A stretch of 64,000 nt of DNA, taken from contig WIDE01000009.1 in the NCBI GenBank assembly GCA_015039315.1, forward strand, positions 496,001 through 560,000. Reading direction: 5' to 3'. Source of the stretch: Clavulina sp. PMI_390 (Eukaryota > Basidiomycota > Agaricomycetes > Cantharellales > Hydnaceae). The notes beneath the pieces are model-generated. The model was not told the origin of the DNA and ran no database searches. It saw only the letters and a list, made by a program, of their open reading frames with translations. Below, piece by piece: positions 36,870 to 47,791 of the stretch (the first letter of the stretch is position 1; every line of letters begins with the position of its first letter). The translations under genes and the position numbers were made by a program.

Positions 36870-39539
36870 TCAAGTGGTCGTTGTTGTGATTGAGAGACCA
36901 GTCCTAAAAATCAGAGAGTCCCGAGTATGGTCGGTCAGCTCGGTGGCAAAGAAAATCGAGATAACCAGGAAAACTGACCCTTGGCATTGGTTATTTGAGG
37001 ATGTAGGGATGCAAGACAGATATCGGCACCAGTTACATGCTACAGGGCGAGATTTAAGCGGCGAAGGTCCCGGGGCGTCAATCGACGATCTCAGGTTGTG
37101 ATGCAATATGAGAAAGCTCACCGGCGAATGGATTGGTGGTGTAAAAGTTCCTCAGCAGGACGACGTAGAGCACAATAATTAATGGAATCATGCCTATCCG
37201 CACGCCCCACATCACCGACTTGTGGAGCTTTGTTGTGGAGATGACTGGTAGGAAAATCGCCGCACAGATCAGGCCTGAAGGGGGTGCAACATTTTCAAGA
37301 TTCATCAATTTCTGGCCGATATTCACAAGGCCGATGACGCCTACCGGCGAGAAAGCCCCCAAGATGCACGAAATTATCCACTCCTGGGATATAACCCAGC
37401 GCCACACCAACAACCAGATCCACGCAGAGCATCGCCAGCTGGCAACAGGGCAGAGACAGCAAAATTCGGAAAATTCGTGAAAATCAATAACCCGGGAGAT
37501 TGATGGGAGAGATCGCAACAAAGGGACATTGCACGTACTTTCTTGCCTGGTTGGGTTTCAATACCCCAATGCGCAAGAAGATCCACCCATAAAACACCCA
37601 CAGTGCCAAAGATCGCGCCCGACGCGCCTACGGACGGCAACCCAACAAGCGCAAAGTTCCCTCCAAGTATATTCCTGAGAATCCAGATTAGAGGTTGTGG
37701 TCACATGCGTTCATTGTAAAGAGCGACTTCGTTAGAGAATGACTCAGGCGTGGCAGATGAGCGTCATAACGACAGCCTATGCTTACCCGAATATGCCCGC
37801 CGTGAAGTATAAAATGAAGAAACCGATAGATCCGATCTCTCGCTCGACCTTTTGATGATGAGAAGTTAGGGTCCGATGCTTCTCAAATAAACTTACCCAA
37901 AAAAATAGAGGAGCTTACTTGGGCAGAGACCGTTAATTGAGCGAACATGTTGAATGCGTAGTGAATAATCCCAGCGTGCAAGAATATCGGCGTGATGAAT
38001 CTGAGTATTAAGAAGTGAGTTGACAAAGTTGGCATCTGAAAACGCTTGGTAGAGAGCTACGGACCTCCACCACTGATTTGGCGTCGCATTATGGAAGCCG
38101 CCATGGGCACACAGTTGCTCAATCGAGCATAATTTCGTGGGAGGGTTATCAACGTTGCTTGGACCTTAATGAAAGACCATGAGCACACAGTCCGAGTAGC
38201 GCAGATCGTATGGAGCGGAAAACACACAGCCGATCGTCAAGGTGAGTGGAATACTGGGCACTATTCGCATGCACGCGGGCCAGCGAGCGCCTAAGGGGTG
38301 AAAATAAGCTCGTCAGGAGGAGGCTTCAGGTACGGTTAGTTAGAGATGCTTGCCTAAACTAATCAACCCTACTTGTGAAGGGCCAAGCATATAGTTCACA
38401 TATGGCTGTGATAGGGATGTGAGCATCAGTGAGCTACCTGACGGGTATGATCGGAGAATTCAGATATCAGACCTTGAGTGATATTGGTGACCCTTGTTTA
38501 GTCGAATTATACACCAACTCATAGATCAGGACACCCCCCATCACAGCTGCGAGGGCCCATGATATGAAGGGTCGCGACTGTCGCGTGACTCCTCTCCTCC
38601 TATTCTCAATACGCTGCTCAAGGGGATGCCGTAGCGAGGTGTCGCCAAACATCTTCTCCAAGAATCCGCCTTGCTTCGCGTCGGCAGCTGGAGGAGTCAC
38701 GCCTGGCGAGTATGGTCCATTCCCGTAAGGGTCTTGATACTCTATACGCGTCCATGAATCGCCAGGTGATTCCGAGGGGGTAGAAAAGGTGGGGTATGCC
38801 CCGGGCGGCGGTGATCAGTATCGAGGATCGAGTGGGGCTGGTTTCATTTTTCGAGCGTTCAACTCTCACCTAGTGGCTGCATGCCCCTCGCAGTCTCTTC
38901 CCCATTCATCATCAGGTGAGCCGTCGAGTGGTCGCTGCGCATATTTCTGTTCACGAGCGGAGACAGGTCGCCTAAATCATTCATGGATGCGTTCGAGTGG
39001 AAACTAGGAGCTTGTTCATACTCGGAATAGTAGGTGGACCGCGAGTCGCTGAGGTTCCCATCTGTGTGTCCACCAACACCACCACCGCCACGACTTCCCA
39101 GCGAGCCATTTGCTGCATGATGGGATGCTCGCTTCCCAGTTTGCGGGTCAACGGCCGAGTCGAAGTACCCCTGGCCTGATGTAGGGCGAAGTCGACTGCC
39201 ACCACGTCCTGGCCCAAAAAGCGACAACGTAGAAGGCGGCCCATCGTAGTATCCCGACACAGGTGAATTTGGTGATGGGAGAACGTTGGTACCATTCCCA
39301 AAGAATCCATCGCTCAACGGTCTTTCTCTTGATGGGCCCGCAGCAGCAGCAGGAGTCGAGAAGGGGTCCTCCATGTCGGATTCATAGAGCACAGAGCGTT
39401 GGCGAACATGTCGAGGAAGAGCTGAAGCAACACTGGGACCAGGCCCTGTGGCTCCTTCACTTCCTTTCCCACTGGTGTTCTGTGCAGGTCCTTCAGAGTA
39501 CTCTGGTGGAGGACGACTGTCGTGGTCGTCAACAATCAT
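36870..39539 (-). CDS. Rhomboid-family intramembrane serine protease
   Basis: Multi-pass serine protease of secretory-type membranes. A disordered N terminus of about 220 residues (ATG 39539, MIVDDHDSRPPPEYSEG) is Ser/Gly/Pro-rich. Next come KQGGFLEKMFGDTSLRHPLE and the first span (RPFISWALAAVMGGVLIYEL), then GARWPACMRIVPSIPLTLTI with a Cys-rich lumenal loop (TKLCSIEQLCAHGGFHNATP). The core follows: the HxxxN region HAGIIHYAFNMF, the catalytic serine in GASGAIFGTVGVLW and the catalytic histidine in YIPGVDNFVHLGGFLAG. The end is CNWCRYLSCIPTSSNNQCQG, then, after a short intron, TGLSITTTTT. All active-site positions are intact, so it should be an active protease. Substrates are unknown. Confidence 0.9.
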
Positions 39540-40971
39540 GATAGATGGTAAAACACGCTTAGAGGCGCTCTAGAGGAGACTTCTGGCCGAGAGATATCAC
39601 AGAAAAAAACGAGAGCGCCCAACGCAGAGGCGCCGTGCGACGACGTTGCGACTGGATCTGGTGTGACAGAGTTGATTTGTGTTACGTCAATTCAATTGAA
39701 ATGGCTGTGCCAAGTACAGCATATTAGGCAACAACATCAACTCAAGTTGATTACTTGCACGAGGCAAAAAAGCAAATAAGTAATCAGATCAAGAAGGGTG
39801 CTGCGGGCACGTAAATCGACAAACTACTACGATGGATTGAAAAAAGCAATCGACTTGGGGCTACAAGGCATGGCTAATTATCAGAGGCATGAGAGACTTG
39901 ATCAAAGAGGCAACGGGATCCAGATCCACAAAAGGAAGAGATGAAAGACGGCGGTATGATGCGACAATGAGAAAGGAACATACGAAAAGCAATAAAATGA
40001 TAATAGTGGTATGAGAGCGTGCTTTACCAAGGTAGGCCGCTTGAGGTAATGGAAATAACGCAAGGATGTGTCACCAAGGGGAATTACTACATTCACCAGC
40101 TGAGCTCGGTCTGATGGTGCCATCGGGAACAACTCCGGCCTGATTGAAACGGAAAATTTTAGAGATCGGTGGGGTGATGGTGCGAGGGCAGATGGGTGCA
40201 TGGTAAAGGGAGAGAGATTGGGGCAAGGGGGAAGAGATGCGGCTGGGGTACACGTTGACATTGGTAGTTCTTGTAATGCTGCGATTGTTCCCCGAGGAAT
40301 ACCCAGACGAAGGACACGTCAGTATGGCTCAGGGACACAACCTGCAGCCATACAGAGTCTAAACTCCAGGCGAGACCCCAGATGCCATCCTAGTACATGA
40401 TTGTACACGTTCGATGAATTGCCATAACAAAGTATGCACGGATGCACGGTGCCGTGGCATAATGGAATGGAAGGATAGAAGCATGGAAGCTACCAGGGAG
40501 AATGAATCGACAGATAACAAGCCTTACGCGTTAACCCTGGTAGGGTCTCATCTCCCAGTCACTTCGAATGGGAGTCGCCGGATGGCCATGAGTTGCACGT
40601 AAAGTTGTCGCAATCAAGGCTGCGAAGCACACGGTTATATTGTATTCTCCAGCATTAGCGAGGATGAATGGCAGGGTTGGGGTGAATGTCGGACTAGAAT
40701 GGAATAATGTGTCGGAGATAGATAGATGGAGGCAGAGTTATGAAAGCACTGCATTGATAGATAAGGCTGCATCTTTCAATGTGCCAGACGCGCGGCAGCG
40801 GCGTCGGCGCGCGCTCGGTGCAGAATAGAAGGAGAGATGGGACGGAGGAGTTTCATGATGCGGAGTGAAGAGCAGGGAGGGGCGGAAGGCACATTGCCGT
40901 GATGGGCAGGCATGATGACTTTGAGGAAAATTAGAAGGTGGGCGCTGAGAGAGCAGCTCGGCACGAGTAGT
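39540..40971. other. Intergenic, 1.43 kb
   Basis: Promoter side of the rhomboid gene and 3' flank of the Ser-rich protein gene. No supportable gene. Reading frames present on both strands are short and without family signature. Confidence 0.45.
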
Positions 40972-43344
40972 TCATTCTCGATGTCGAATCATCTTCTCAA
41001 CGCCTGCGCATTGAGATGTGAGCCTTCTTTGCGTTTCCTCCTAATGAAGAATTCAATCAGCATCGCAGCAATGAGAAAGATATCAACGAGAGATACGCAC
41101 ATCGTCCTCGTCTTCATCCTCATCGTCGTCGTCCTCATTATCGTTACCACTCCCTTCCTCATCCCTTCCTCTGTCATCCTCGTCATCATCTTCGTCCTCC
41201 GTCGAACGATCGCTCGACCTAGACCCTGAGCCGGAGTCTGAATCAAGGCTTGGCGCCAGGATATTTGGCTGCTCCCTCAGCGTCGACATACTAGCACGGT
41301 CAGGATCTAGGCCGTGTTCCCTGTCCTCCGTTTCAGTGTGCTCCAACCCAGGACGTTCGTGCGAAGCCTCGCCATGCTCTCCAGAATGGTGGACGGCGAT
41401 ACCGGAAGAAGGTTTGGAGTGCGAGGAAGAGTGAGTCCCTGGAGACTGGGATTGCAAAGGTGCATGCGAATGCTCGCCGCTTGTCATGGAAAGATGTGCT
41501 TGACCATGCTTCGGAATGCGATGCATTGAGTCGGATCGGCGAGACACACTAGGTCGCGGGGGAACAACCGCCATTTCCATCGTGTGCTGTTCATGGGAGT
41601 GCGGGGCGTGTGGAAGAGGCGACCGAGAAGAGTGAACAGGAGCATGGGTAGATGATGAATGAGAGTCGTCAACGACAATTTGAGGGATGGGAGTGGCAAG
41701 GGAAGAGGAGCGAGAGTGTGTCGGATGAGCAGGGGCATGATCATTGTTACGAATGGTTGCAGACGAATGGGGTCGGGCGATATGCTCAGGGTCGACGCGA
41801 GGGGTGCTTGGGTCATCCGCCGAGGAATTGAGCTCAAGGTGTTCCTCGGTCGTCGACGGCGCATCCGAGAGATCTGTGTTGGCGGAAGGTTCATGGGTGC
41901 CTGCGGCAGCAGCCTCCGCATCGTTTTTGGCGAGAGGATCACTGGCTTGAGGCTGCGCTGTAGCGTCTGCAGTATCACTGAGATTTGTCTCAGCTGTAGA
42001 CGCAGCCTTGGCCTTGGCCTCCTCCTCCGCTTTGGCTCTTTCGCGAGCCTCTCTCCGGCGCTTTACCCATCCCATCCCACTCCCATCATCTTCATCTGGA
42101 GTCGATCCTTTCACATCTGCCGCCTTCCCCGCATTAGAGAAGCCTGTACCTCCAGCCTGAACACGATGCCAATCGGCTGCTGCGCCCTGGGCTCGGCTGG
42201 CGGGAACGCTACCTACTCCTCCAGAGCCCCATTCCACGAACTCTTGTTCATCCGAGCGTTGATGCTGGAACGGATCTTGCGTAAGCCCACCTCTCTTGCT
42301 ACCATAGACTCGGCCGTTGAACATGAAGCGCTTGGCGGGTTTGGTCGCGGCGGTGTTGGAGGAATTGGAGCGTGTGCGGCGCAGTTCGTTATTAGAATTG
42401 GAGGTTATGCGGGAGAGGCCCGTTGAGCTCGATGCTCGCGTCATCGAGGATCGTGCGCCACTCTCTGAGATGGAATGGGTGAGGGGAGACATACGGGCGA
42501 GTAGAGGGGATGGTGAGGAGGCGCTGCCTTTGCGGACACGGTGTTCAAGATCGGAGGCAGACCGATTGCCAAGCTTGCTACCGAACTTGGCAAGGGTGCT
42601 ACGAGCGCCACCAGTGTTAGAGGATGTTGATTGAGTCGAGCGCACGGAATCGATAGATGATGGGCGGAATAGAGGCGAGCCCCAGGCACCATTGGCATCT
42701 GATGAGGCGTTGGCATTAGATGACTTGGGCAGCAGCGGCCGCAGCAGACGTTTGGTGCTCCATCTGGGTGATGATTTTGGAGATCTAGACGGATCGTCGT
42801 TCCAGGACTGCTCGCCGCCGTAGCCTGTACTCGCGCCATCGTCAAGTGGTGTGGCGCTGGAGGATGTGCCCGGTGCCGCCGAGGATGACGACGATACACG
42901 CAGCAAGCCGAGCGCTCCACCCGCCCAGCCTCCCCCACCGCTTCGAGTGTCATCATAGATGCCGTCTTGGTTGTCAGAGTTTGAATAATCGTCGAGCTCG
43001 TCCTCTTCGAGCTTGCGAGGGTCTGGGAGTGGAGCAAACTTGACGAGGATTTTACGGCCCGTCGGGTGGATACCATTGCCGGGAGGGCTCGGTGCACTGT
43101 TGGAAGTCTCGGAAGTAGAGGACATTGTACTACTAGCACTAGACGATGATTGTTGGGGGCTAACCGCCAGCGTTGGTGGAGCCGGGTGTTGTGGTTGTTG
43201 GAGTTCCCGAGACAAAAGTGAGAATGCGTACTGCCGCGCAGAGGCGCTGGTGAGCAAGATGGGTGTTGGCATGCGCCCAGAGGCACTGCCTGGTCTCTCG
43301 ATGGTCATGGTGCGCTGCGATGAACGTGGAACAGCGAGCGCCAT
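40972..43344 (-). CDS. Large Ser-rich disordered protein of unknown function
   Basis: One exon of about 750 codons from ATG 43344, nearly all low complexity (Ser, Pro, Ala, His, Asp). Two short ordered-looking motifs occur: RKILVKFAPLPDPRKLEEDE (residues about 97-116) and KRFMFNGRVYGSKRGG (about 336-351). The latter is followed by FVEWGSGG, and a helical Arg/Ala/Glu stretch (VKRRREARERAKAEEEAKAK) comes later. The tail is His/Ser-rich, then strongly acidic (DNEDDDDEDEDEDD). A GTGCGT...TTAG intron at 41041-41100 would replace the unspliced end DVRISR by a basic end (EETQRRLTSQCAGVEKMIRH), which I take as the main form. I do not recognise the family. A role in polarity or signalling scaffolds is possible but not supported. 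Confidence 0.7.
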
Positions 43345-43636
43345 GGTGGTCAGGAAGAGGAAGGCAGAAAGAAGAAGGGGACAGAAGCCACTGATAGCGA
43401 TCCCTAAGTGAGATCACCGCTTGGTGGCACTTCTCGGCACATATCCCCTCCCAATTCATAGCATACATTCACATTCTTCTCTTGCTCGATAATCAGTCAT
43501 CTCGTATAGAAATCAACCCTGAGTCCGTGCTCGTTAACTGTATCTACTACGTATACATGCATATCAATCGGGTAATGCGAAACCACCACGTCGGCGTGTC
43601 AAACAACCACGTTCGTCCTCGTCTTCGTCGCCCTCG

Positions 43637-46600
43637 TCACCGCGGCACCGGCAGGAACCCATTAGATTCAACAACCTGCTGATGCCAGTCGTCCTAAGGC
43701 ACAATAACAAGACCAAAATGAAAGCGTCAGCCATCTCTCTTTGCTAAATGAATGAAATTAACGGGGTGGCCCGTGGCCACTGACAGCACAAGGCTGACCA
43801 ACTGCCACGGTAGCGGCAACCCAGAGCACTCGCGTACCTTAAAGGCAACAATCCCAACAATGACTCCAGCAGCAAAGAATATCAGCGCCTGTCGCGAGAG
43901 AGGGAGAGAGAGGTTCCGAAGAGAACATTCATCAGCAACCAGCAACGAACTGATGAGGATCATATCAGACGGCGAGAGACGGCGAATTATGATGGTTTGG
44001 AGCATAGTTCCGTAAGTCAGGACCTATGACCATCCATTCTACGCCGCCACTTTCTGAGAATAGGTTCAAGACAACTCTCTTACCTGGATGAGCCAGATAA
44101 CCCCCCAAACTACAACAACGTGCAGAAGGTTCAAATAAGGTTAGCCAAGTTAAATGGTCCAGGAACATGCGAGAAGACAATAGGGAGAAAGGATTTTGCT
44201 CGAATATTCAAGTATCTTGGCAAAGGACTGCGGGGCGCTCCGTCCATTTCCCGGGGGCAGTGCGCACACGTCATGCGACGGACGACACAGAGGGCAATGC
44301 CAGGAAGACGTGAATGAATGGGCCACGCGATCCACGCCACCCGTTCCCGCCCCCGGGCCCGACGCGTACCCCGCAGCGCCTAATTTGCTTCCGCCACAGG
44401 TGAGACAGCAAAGAAACAGATCCAGGCTGAAAACGACGGCAATCAATTATGCCTGCAGGGAACAAAGGACCTGCTGCACATGGTGGCCGGCCGCCGTGCC
44501 TCCTGAGAGTCTCGCCGCACTGACACTTGGCACATCAATCAGGCCGTCGATTGTCGGGGTAGGAAGCGTGAAACATGGGTTGTCGACCGCCAATGAACTG
44601 GAACAATCTGTGGCTTATCGCGAGACAAGGAATACCCGCCTGAAACAGTGCACTGGGGAGCATCCGGATCACCGAAACAAAAGCATCGGTTTTGACATGT
44701 GCAATCACGCTTACTTGGACCGGCCAACGTCAATCCACAAGAGTTCAACGGACTCCTTCGGAGTTCTCTGGCTGCTCGGCCACGCTTGCAGACGTCCCCC
44801 GTGCCGATGAATATAGGCCACAAAGAAGAACAAAAAGAACAAAAATGGAAGATGGGTGGACCCGCACCTTGTGAGGGGAAACATCCACATATCTGGGCAA
44901 AGTGAGACGCGTCGCTAGAGTTCACCTTTCGCGCAATCGTGTCATCAATGACCTGGTGGGATTGAACGATAAAAAAAAAAGTAATCAGCGTTTGGGGTTC
45001 ATTTTGGTATGGAAATTAGGGGAAATGCGGCGAGAAGGAAAAAGAAAGAATGCTAGAATAGCTCAAAATGCGGGAAAATGACGAATCATTTCGACAAGCA
45101 TGATAGATGAGCCATATGCTCCCAGCAACGCGCGCGTAGCGACGCAAAGAACCTGCATGCGGGTGAAATCGCACACAGAACGACAGCGGCACACAAATGG
45201 AGAAATGCAAATCTATCCTAAGAAGCAATCGAGGTTCTAATTCGAGTAAAGGTTGGCGAATCCATGAGCTGTCTCCAAGGATGAAAAAGTAGATATCTCG
45301 GAGGTACTTCGCGCCTATGCTATAGCCTCCAGCTTCGGGTCGTTATTGATTCAAGAGATTAATGATAGTCGCGAAGCTTTAGTCTCTCTGACGTATCATG
45401 AGAGGATGGGAGCAATGGTATGCTCGACCAACGGCGGGGAAACAGCGAAGTTTAGGCCTTGCCGTTCGGACGACGATCCCGAAACACAGAAAAATTGGAG
45501 CAATAATATGGGCGGAGTTGGAGCAACTTACGTCCCAAAGCACGTAGAGATCACTCATGACGCCAATAAACAGAATCTACACACGAGAGTAGGTTAGAAA
45601 AATATTCACGGACGAGTACATCAAAGAATAGCAAGAATTGTTGTGAGAAAGAAGCCCCAATCGTAGATAGCGAAAATGCGGCGTGTATTCTGTGTTCCTT
45701 GCCAGTATCTCCGATCAAGACTTCGTGGACTGGCAGCGGCGCCGCGGCGGGGTGAATCAGGATGGGAAGGTCCGCTACTTTTTGGAGAGTAGCTTGTTGG
45801 AACACTCCACCGAGAAATAATGCCACGAAGCCCATCCACGCTAGGCGTGGAAATGCAACGAGAAGAACCATGAGCCACTTACCAGGAAACGCAAAGCCAC
45901 GCCTTTGGCAATAAACCAGAATGCCACGATCAGAGCAGCCATTCCGAGAATCAAGATCCAAGTGCTGAATCGTCGATGGCCATTTCATTCCATTTATTCC
46001 AATATACCGGGATATGGGAGGTGATAAATCCAAGTTGGGAAGCATTTTTTGTGTTGGAGCAGTGGCGTGGAGGTCGCAATGGTGTTCCCAAGGGCACACG
46101 TGTGGCATAATTGGATGACGCAGCGAGAAAAAATAAACCAGTCAGCGGTCCCGACAATAATTGCTCAACTGGATGGTTTGGATATGGTCCAAGCCTCAGC
46201 AGTTGACAGGGGCCATGATGCCACCGCTCTTGTTTCCTGCAGAGGCTCTAGACCATTCTCCTCACCAGTGAAGCATCATACGTAATGGTAGGTGCTACTC
46301 ACAAGAGATTCCGTCTCGCCCACCATAAGGTGAGTAAGAAGAACACAGCTAGAACTAAACATGCGATCTTGCTAGCTTTTGTGTCAAAGCCGCACGCAAT
46401 CAACGCTGCACCAATGAGTGATGACCCGAGGTATCCGGCTGGGAGGGTAACTGCACATTGTGCAGCCGAAAGGAGCAGCGAGATAAGAATTGTCCGCGCA
46501 GAAGAGACCGATTCGTCAGAAACAAGCGCGATTCAAGGTGTGGAGAGAATTCGACCGAGGTCGATACTCCTCATCATTCGAGTTGTGAACACTTACTCCA

Positions 46601-47393
46601 TGGTATACCACCGCTCATCCGAGTCGCTCCACCCTCATCAGCTGGCCAAGGAATGCAAGTGGTTCAACAGATCAGTCCGGCATTCATGGTTCATTACCGC
46701 ACGAACAATTGGGCAGACACGTAGATGAAAAAATAGGGAAGCAATGAATGAGAGGCTCGTGCTTAAAACGAGGCTAGAAGATGATACCAACGATCAAGTT
46801 CCATCGAGTATATCCTTGCACAAGTGAGAACGCCTGCAATGGCATGGCTCATCTATCAGATAGGGGTGAGCCATTCATCTTTCTTGAATGCCGTAATAGA
46901 CCAACCTCATGGAATCCAACAGTGAGAAGCCTTTAGGGACATATGCCATTACGCGATAAGTGAGCATGCAAATAGAAGGGGTCATCCTTTCAATGATGAT
47001 ATAAAAAGTGATGACATCGGGGCGAACTTGGCGTACTTGAAAGGGTATACTAGAGAAGCATGTTCAGGATGCTTTGGTATGGAAGAAGTGGACTCATATT
47101 AATAGCTTACGTATCCATGATAGGAATGAAATATGCCTAGGGAGTGGGGAAGAATGCCAAGGGGTAGTTAGCATGGGTGCATTGTAGGGGTTAGCATAGA
47201 TGCAATCAGCATACCAGAGGATCCCAATAGCCACCACGTAACATCCGGCAACAATGAGCGTGACCTTCTGTGTTGAGTTTGGGGTTAACCTGCTCTGCAC
47301 ACTCGATGTGCTAGTTGCTAGAACAGAGCTGTTCGCCACGAGCCCGGAGACGAGGTTGGCAGACAGGCCTGGAGGACCGGATAGTGCAGGCAT
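43637..47393 (-). CDS. M50B-like membrane zinc metalloprotease
   Basis: Fungal M50B-type peptidase, multi-pass. ATG 47393 starts MPALSGPPGLSANLVSGLV. The first span VTLIVAGCYVVAIGILW leads through three very small exons (26, 13 and 25 nt: 47111-47136, 47037-47049, 46906-46930) into LYPFKLLTVGFHEMSHAIAG, which holds the HExxH zinc motif (HEMSH). Then come ELDPDEGGATRMSGGIPW, ITLPAGYLGSSLIGAALIAC, LVLAVFFLLTLWWARR, LILGMAALIVAFWFIAKGVA, FIGVMSDLYVLWD, VIDDTIARKVNSSDASHFAQ, VWGVIWLIQALIFFAAGVIV and the end SNGFLPVPR. The 3' half is spread out by long introns (44953-45531 and 44110-44867). Function is unknown; the motif suggests site-2-protease-like activity at a membrane. Confidence 0.85.
47037..47049 (-). 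other. 13-nt micro-exon of the M50B gene
   Basis: TATACCCTTTCAA lies between a TCTCTAG acceptor and a GTACGCC donor. Only its inclusion links the preceding exon (phase 1) with the following one (phase 2) and restores the family motif LYPFKLLTVGFHE. Confidence 0.72.
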
Positions 47394-47791
47394 TATAGTG
47401 TCGTTATTCCTGAATTATATGCTCTAGGTGTCGCTCAGTAGGTTGCTGTTCCCAGAAATGAGGCTGGATCGGCAGCAGTTCGTGTTGGATCGTGTACTGT
47501 GCGACAAACAGGCGTGTTTGAGCGTGGTCTCTCGTCAAACTCAGTATTTCAGCTTACAGCGTATGTGGTCGTGAAGAAAGAAACTTTCACTCCTGGTACA
47601 GGATTGCGCAGCACTGCCCAGAGTACCGAGAGTTCAAATTGGGGAGCCAAACAAACAAACAAACTAGGATGTTCAGACATGGGGTTTTTCGTATGTACAC
47701 AAAAATTGGCAGTCAACTTCTTCCGAGTGAACCAGTCACTTCCGTACGATCATCACCACCGATAGAATCTGCATCCCTCTCCATATGAGGC
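47394..47791. other. Intergenic, 398 bp
   Basis: Promoter of the M50B gene and 3' flank of CWC22. No other feature was seen. Confidence 0.45.

Noticed and set aside
41659..42426. 255-codon plus-strand frame
   Set aside because: Shadow frame opposite the Ser-rich coding exon; its Arg/Gly-rich composition is explained by the real gene.
43727..44005. Small membrane protein gene (ALIFFAAGVIVGIVAF)
   Set aside because: These residues are the penultimate exon of the M50B gene: upstream WGVIWLIQ and downstream DDWHQQVVESNGF join in frame.
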